From positions 1 through 45,799 of the forward strand of contig SAAX01000016.1 in the NCBI GenBank assembly GCA_009929215.1: a DNA stretch of 45,799 nt, in the 5' to 3' direction. Below the pieces are notes generated by a model, which worked only from the letters and a program-made list of their open reading frames with translations, was not told where the DNA came from and searched no databases. The position numbers and the translations under genes were made by a program. This document shows positions 43,653-45,799 of this stretch, in pieces. The stretch is from Deltaproteobacteria bacterium. Its GTDB lineage: Bacteria > Desulfobacterota > Desulfovibrionia > Desulfovibrionales > Desulfovibrionaceae. How positions within the stretch are numbered: position 1 is the stretch's first letter; each line of letters opens with the position of its first letter.

Positions 43653-44486
43653 ATGACAGGCATTTTCTCTAACCTCGCCTTCAGGCTGGCCCGATGGCAA
43701 AACAGGCTTGGGCTGGCCCAAAACCGCTGCGTGCACTGCCTGCGCCCCTTCTCGCCCTTGCTTCCAGCCGGGGAGGCTCAGGCTTCGCAAGGCCACGCAC
43801 GTGCCATCGCCAACACCTCTACAAAAATTTCTACAGCCGCTTTTACAGACAACCAGCTCTGCCCCAGCTGCGCTGCGTTGCTCGCGCCCTACACCGGGCC
43901 GCGCTGCCCCCGCTGCGGGCTGCCGCCTACCAATCCCCACGAGGGCAATGTGCTGTGCGGCGCGTGCCTGCAAAGTCCCCCGCCGTGGAGCGCCGTGGCC
44001 TTTCACGGTCTGTATCAGAATGCCCTGCGCCACATCCTGCTGCGCTTCAAGTTTGACGGACACCTATACCTCGCCCCGCTGCTGGGGGGCTTTATGCTTG
44101 ATGCCGTGGCCTGCCTGCCCTGGCCAGACGCCATCGCAGCCGTGCCCCAACACCCCGACCACCTGCGCCACAGGGGCTACAATCAGGCGCACGAACTGGC
44201 AAAAGCCCTGCACAAACAACTTGGCGTGCCTCTTTCAACGCAGTTGCTCACGCGTCCTGTTCCCGGCAAGGAGCAGGCACGGTTGGGCGCAAAGGCGCGG
44301 CACAGCAATGTACAGCACAGCTTTTGCGCATCGCCTGCGGCCAAGGGGCTGCACGTGTGGCTGGTGGATGATGTGATGACCACGGGCAGCACCATGACCG
44401 CTGCCACCAAGGCCCTACTGGCGGGTGGAGTCACACGGGTTGACGCTGTTTTTATAGCCAGAACGCCCCGCAACACACCAAATTAA
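43653..44486 (+). CDS. comF: ComF-family phosphoribosyltransferase-like protein
   Basis: 277 residues. N-terminal zinc-binding Cys pairs (CVHC, CPSC, CPRC, CGAC), then a type I phosphoribosyltransferase fold with the PRPP loop VWLVDDVMTTGSTM near residue 240. The family takes part in DNA uptake and purine or PRPP metabolism; the activity is unproven. An insertion of about 45 low-complexity residues separates the first Cys pair from the second, longer than usual. ATG 43653 is the likely start. The frame is open to a TTG at 43617 and no clear ribosome site is seen for either. It follows the flavoprotein gene by 129 bases, with a small ATGCCAG/CTGGCAT hairpin in between. Confidence 0.9.
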   Translation: MTGIFSNLAFRLARWQNRLGLAQNRCVHCLRPFSPLLPAGEAQASQGHARAIANTSTKISTAAFTDNQLCPSCAALLAPYTGPRCPRCGLPPTNPHEGNVLCGACLQSPPPWSAVAFHGLYQNALRHILLRFKFDGHLYLAPLLGGFMLDAVACLPWPDAIAAVPQHPDHLRHRGYNQAHELAKALHKQLGVPLSTQLLTRPVPGKEQARLGAKARHSNVQHSFCASPAAKGLHVWLVDDVMTTGSTMTAATKALLAGGVTRVDAVFIARTPRNTPN

Positions 44487-44650
44487 CCGACAAAATTTCA
44501 ATCTTTGCGGCCATGTCACACAAGCACCACATGACAAGCCCATACTCTTGAGCTATACACAGAGCACACACATCAGCGCCTGCACGTTTCTTAAGCGAAA
44601 CAGGATCAATCCGCCCGCTCACGCGGAGTGCGGCGTAGCCAGGAGTTTTC

Positions 44651-45781
44651 ATGCCCAGCGCACACCCAACCTGTCATCTGGGGTTTTTTGAGTATAAAAA
44701 TGCAGCCGTAGCCGCGCTATGGACGTTTTTATCCTGCCTGATATTTGCCGCCAGTGCGCAGGCGCAGGTTACCCTGCTCGTGCCCAGCCAACCCAGCGTT
44801 GAAGCACCCGCGCCCCGCCCCAAGGCTGAGACCCCAGCCAAACGCGAGGACAAAAAGGACGACAAAAGGCCGCAGGAAGCCAAGGCTCCCGCCGCCAAGG
44901 GCGACCTGCCCGCAGATACCGCAGCAAAGCAGCCAGATCAAAACGTACCTGAAGCCAAACCAGCCGCCAATGGCGATGCAGCCCCGGCAGACGGGCAAGC
45001 CAAGGGCGAACAGTCACAGCCTTTGGCACAATCCACGGCGCAGGCTGCCGCACAAGCCCCCGATGAACCGCAGATTAACGAAGAACTCGACGTACTCATA
45101 ACCATGATGCGCCCCTTTCAGTACGAAGGGCTCGTTATGGATATGCCGCAAATGTTTGCAGTGCTGCGCTACGACAGCACAACCCCAATCAAGGACGGCG
45201 TAGCTCAACCCGAAAGGCGAGATCTGTTGGGTGATCTTGAAGAAATACGCTATCTTAACCAAAAGGCATGGGGGGCCAACGTAGCCCTCACCAAGCCGGG
45301 GCTCTACCAGTTCATCATTGAGGGCCGCCCTTGGTGGGATGCCGCCCACGGGCGCTATTTGCAGCACTATGTAAAAACCACCCTGCCTGTGTATGGCGTC
45401 GAGCGCGGCTGGAGCCTGCCCGTGGGGCAGCGCTTTGAGATCGTGCCGCTTTCCCGCCCCTTTGGCCTTACCGCCCCTGCCATATTTTCAGGTACAGTTC
45501 TTATGGACGGCAAGCCGCTGGCCGCCGCCTCTGTGCGCATGGCCCGCATAAATACAGAAAAGCGCACCGTGCCTACCTCGTGGCACGAAGATATCGCCGC
45601 CCGCACCAACAGCAAGGGCGAATTTTCCTTTGTGCTCAACCAGCCCGGCTGGTGGTGCTGTATGGCAAGTATTCCCGGTGACCCGCTCAAGGGGCCCGAT
45701 GGACAGCCCAAGCCCCTGCAAATGGGGGCCATGTTCTGGCTGTATGTGGACAGTCTTTCGAGTGAGGCGCGCAAGCGTTAG
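44651..45781 (+). CDS. DUF4198 (NikM-like) periplasmic protein with a Pro/Ala/Lys linker
   Basis: 376 residues. Signal sequence with core AALWTFLSCLIFAASAQA (cut after about residue 38). A linker of about 100 residues follows, very rich in Ala, Pro, Lys, Gln and Asp, then a DUF4198-type domain (about 145-376): MRPFQYEGLVMDMPQMFAVLRYD, KPGLYQFIIEGRPWWDAAHGRYLQHYVKTTLPVYGVERGWSLPVGQRFEIVPLSRPFGL and FSGTVLMDGKPLAAASVRMARIN. Such proteins usually precede cobalt or nickel ECF uptake genes (cbiM/nikM), so those would be expected just beyond the right edge. AGGAG precedes ATG 44651 by six bases. Confidence 0.85.
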   Translation: MPSAHPTCHLGFFEYKNAAVAALWTFLSCLIFAASAQAQVTLLVPSQPSVEAPAPRPKAETPAKREDKKDDKRPQEAKAPAAKGDLPADTAAKQPDQNVPEAKPAANGDAAPADGQAKGEQSQPLAQSTAQAAAQAPDEPQINEELDVLITMMRPFQYEGLVMDMPQMFAVLRYDSTTPIKDGVAQPERRDLLGDLEEIRYLNQKAWGANVALTKPGLYQFIIEGRPWWDAAHGRYLQHYVKTTLPVYGVERGWSLPVGQRFEIVPLSRPFGLTAPAIFSGTVLMDGKPLAAASVRMARINTEKRTVPTSWHEDIAARTNSKGEFSFVLNQPGWWCCMASIPGDPLKGPDGQPKPLQMGAMFWLYVDSLSSEARKR

Positions 45782-45799
45782 GCACAACGAGATTTGATT

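Noticed and set aside
44560-44650. Cobalamin-riboswitch-like sequence (AGCCAGGAG) before the DUF4198 gene
   Set aside because: Only the short AGCCAGGAG box and a GGAT/ATCC hairpin fit. The conserved core and the GCCACTG box are missing, and AGGAG is simply the ribosome site. An Rfam covariance scan would decide; a significant hit would reverse this.

Overview
The window reads as a chromosomal segment of a Gram-negative sulfate-reducing deltaproteobacterium, most likely Desulfovibrio or a close relative. The main reasons are the large outer-membrane porin of the Desulfovibrio homotrimeric type (25651-27270, ending ...FQYSF), the alanine transporter/alanine dehydrogenase pair, HflK/HflC, and the generally GC-rich, codon-biased genes. 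I found no rRNA, tRNA, CRISPR array, transposase or phage structural gene. The taxonomic call is an inference from gene families, not a search result.

Layout. 1-475: gene-free, with two copies of a long palindromic intergenic repeat. 476-3855: a lipoprotein diverging from a three-gene CDP-sugar operon (rfbF, rfbG, RmlC-like cupin). 4016-8446: an AT-richer alanine module, with the AgcS-type symporter and alanine dehydrogenase on the minus strand and a divergent RpiR/MurR regulator. 8806-15737: a minus-strand envelope block, which in transcription order is hflK-hflC-S24 repressor-lytic transglycosylase, a terminator, then an HD hydrolase overlapping D-Ala-D-Ala ligase, and finally an EamA exporter. 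16181-19367: a glycosyltransferase cluster (GT2, TPR-like protein and small membrane protein on minus; GT28-like on plus). 19577-24834: a translationally coupled nuclease/ATPase pair of the SbcD/SbcC (YhaO/YhaN) type. 25123-27270: a small Cys/His-rich protein behind a Fur-box-like palindrome, then the porin. 27361-30984 (minus): rhodanese, chromate transporter, chemoreceptor. 31555-39147: bifunctional (p)ppGpp synthetase/hydrolase, an orphan solute-binding protein, and a divergent SWIM-SNF2 helicase. 39294-45781: a double degenerate-GGDEF/TPR protein, a metallo-hydrolase and iron-sulfur flavoprotein pair, ComF, and a DUF4198 nickel/cobalt-uptake-type periplasmic protein at the right edge.

How the genes work together. 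The alanine module should import alanine with Na+ and oxidise it to pyruvate, ammonia and NADH, with the divergent RpiR protein as the obvious candidate regulator. The hflKC operon links membrane-protease control with peptidoglycan cleavage and contains a repressor whose S24 domain has lost its catalytic residues. The rfb trio makes CDP-4-keto-6-deoxyglucose and a derivative for surface polysaccharide. The nuclease/ATPase pair probably processes DNA ends.

The most interesting leads are the non-cleavable S24 regulator tied to hflKC, the tandem degenerate GGDEF protein with a possibly leaderless promoter, the Cys/His-rich protein with its Fur-like site, a 10-bp-repeat-flanked hairpin before the porin gene, and the palindromic repeat family at the left edge. 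No single clearly new multi-gene system is demonstrated by the sequence.
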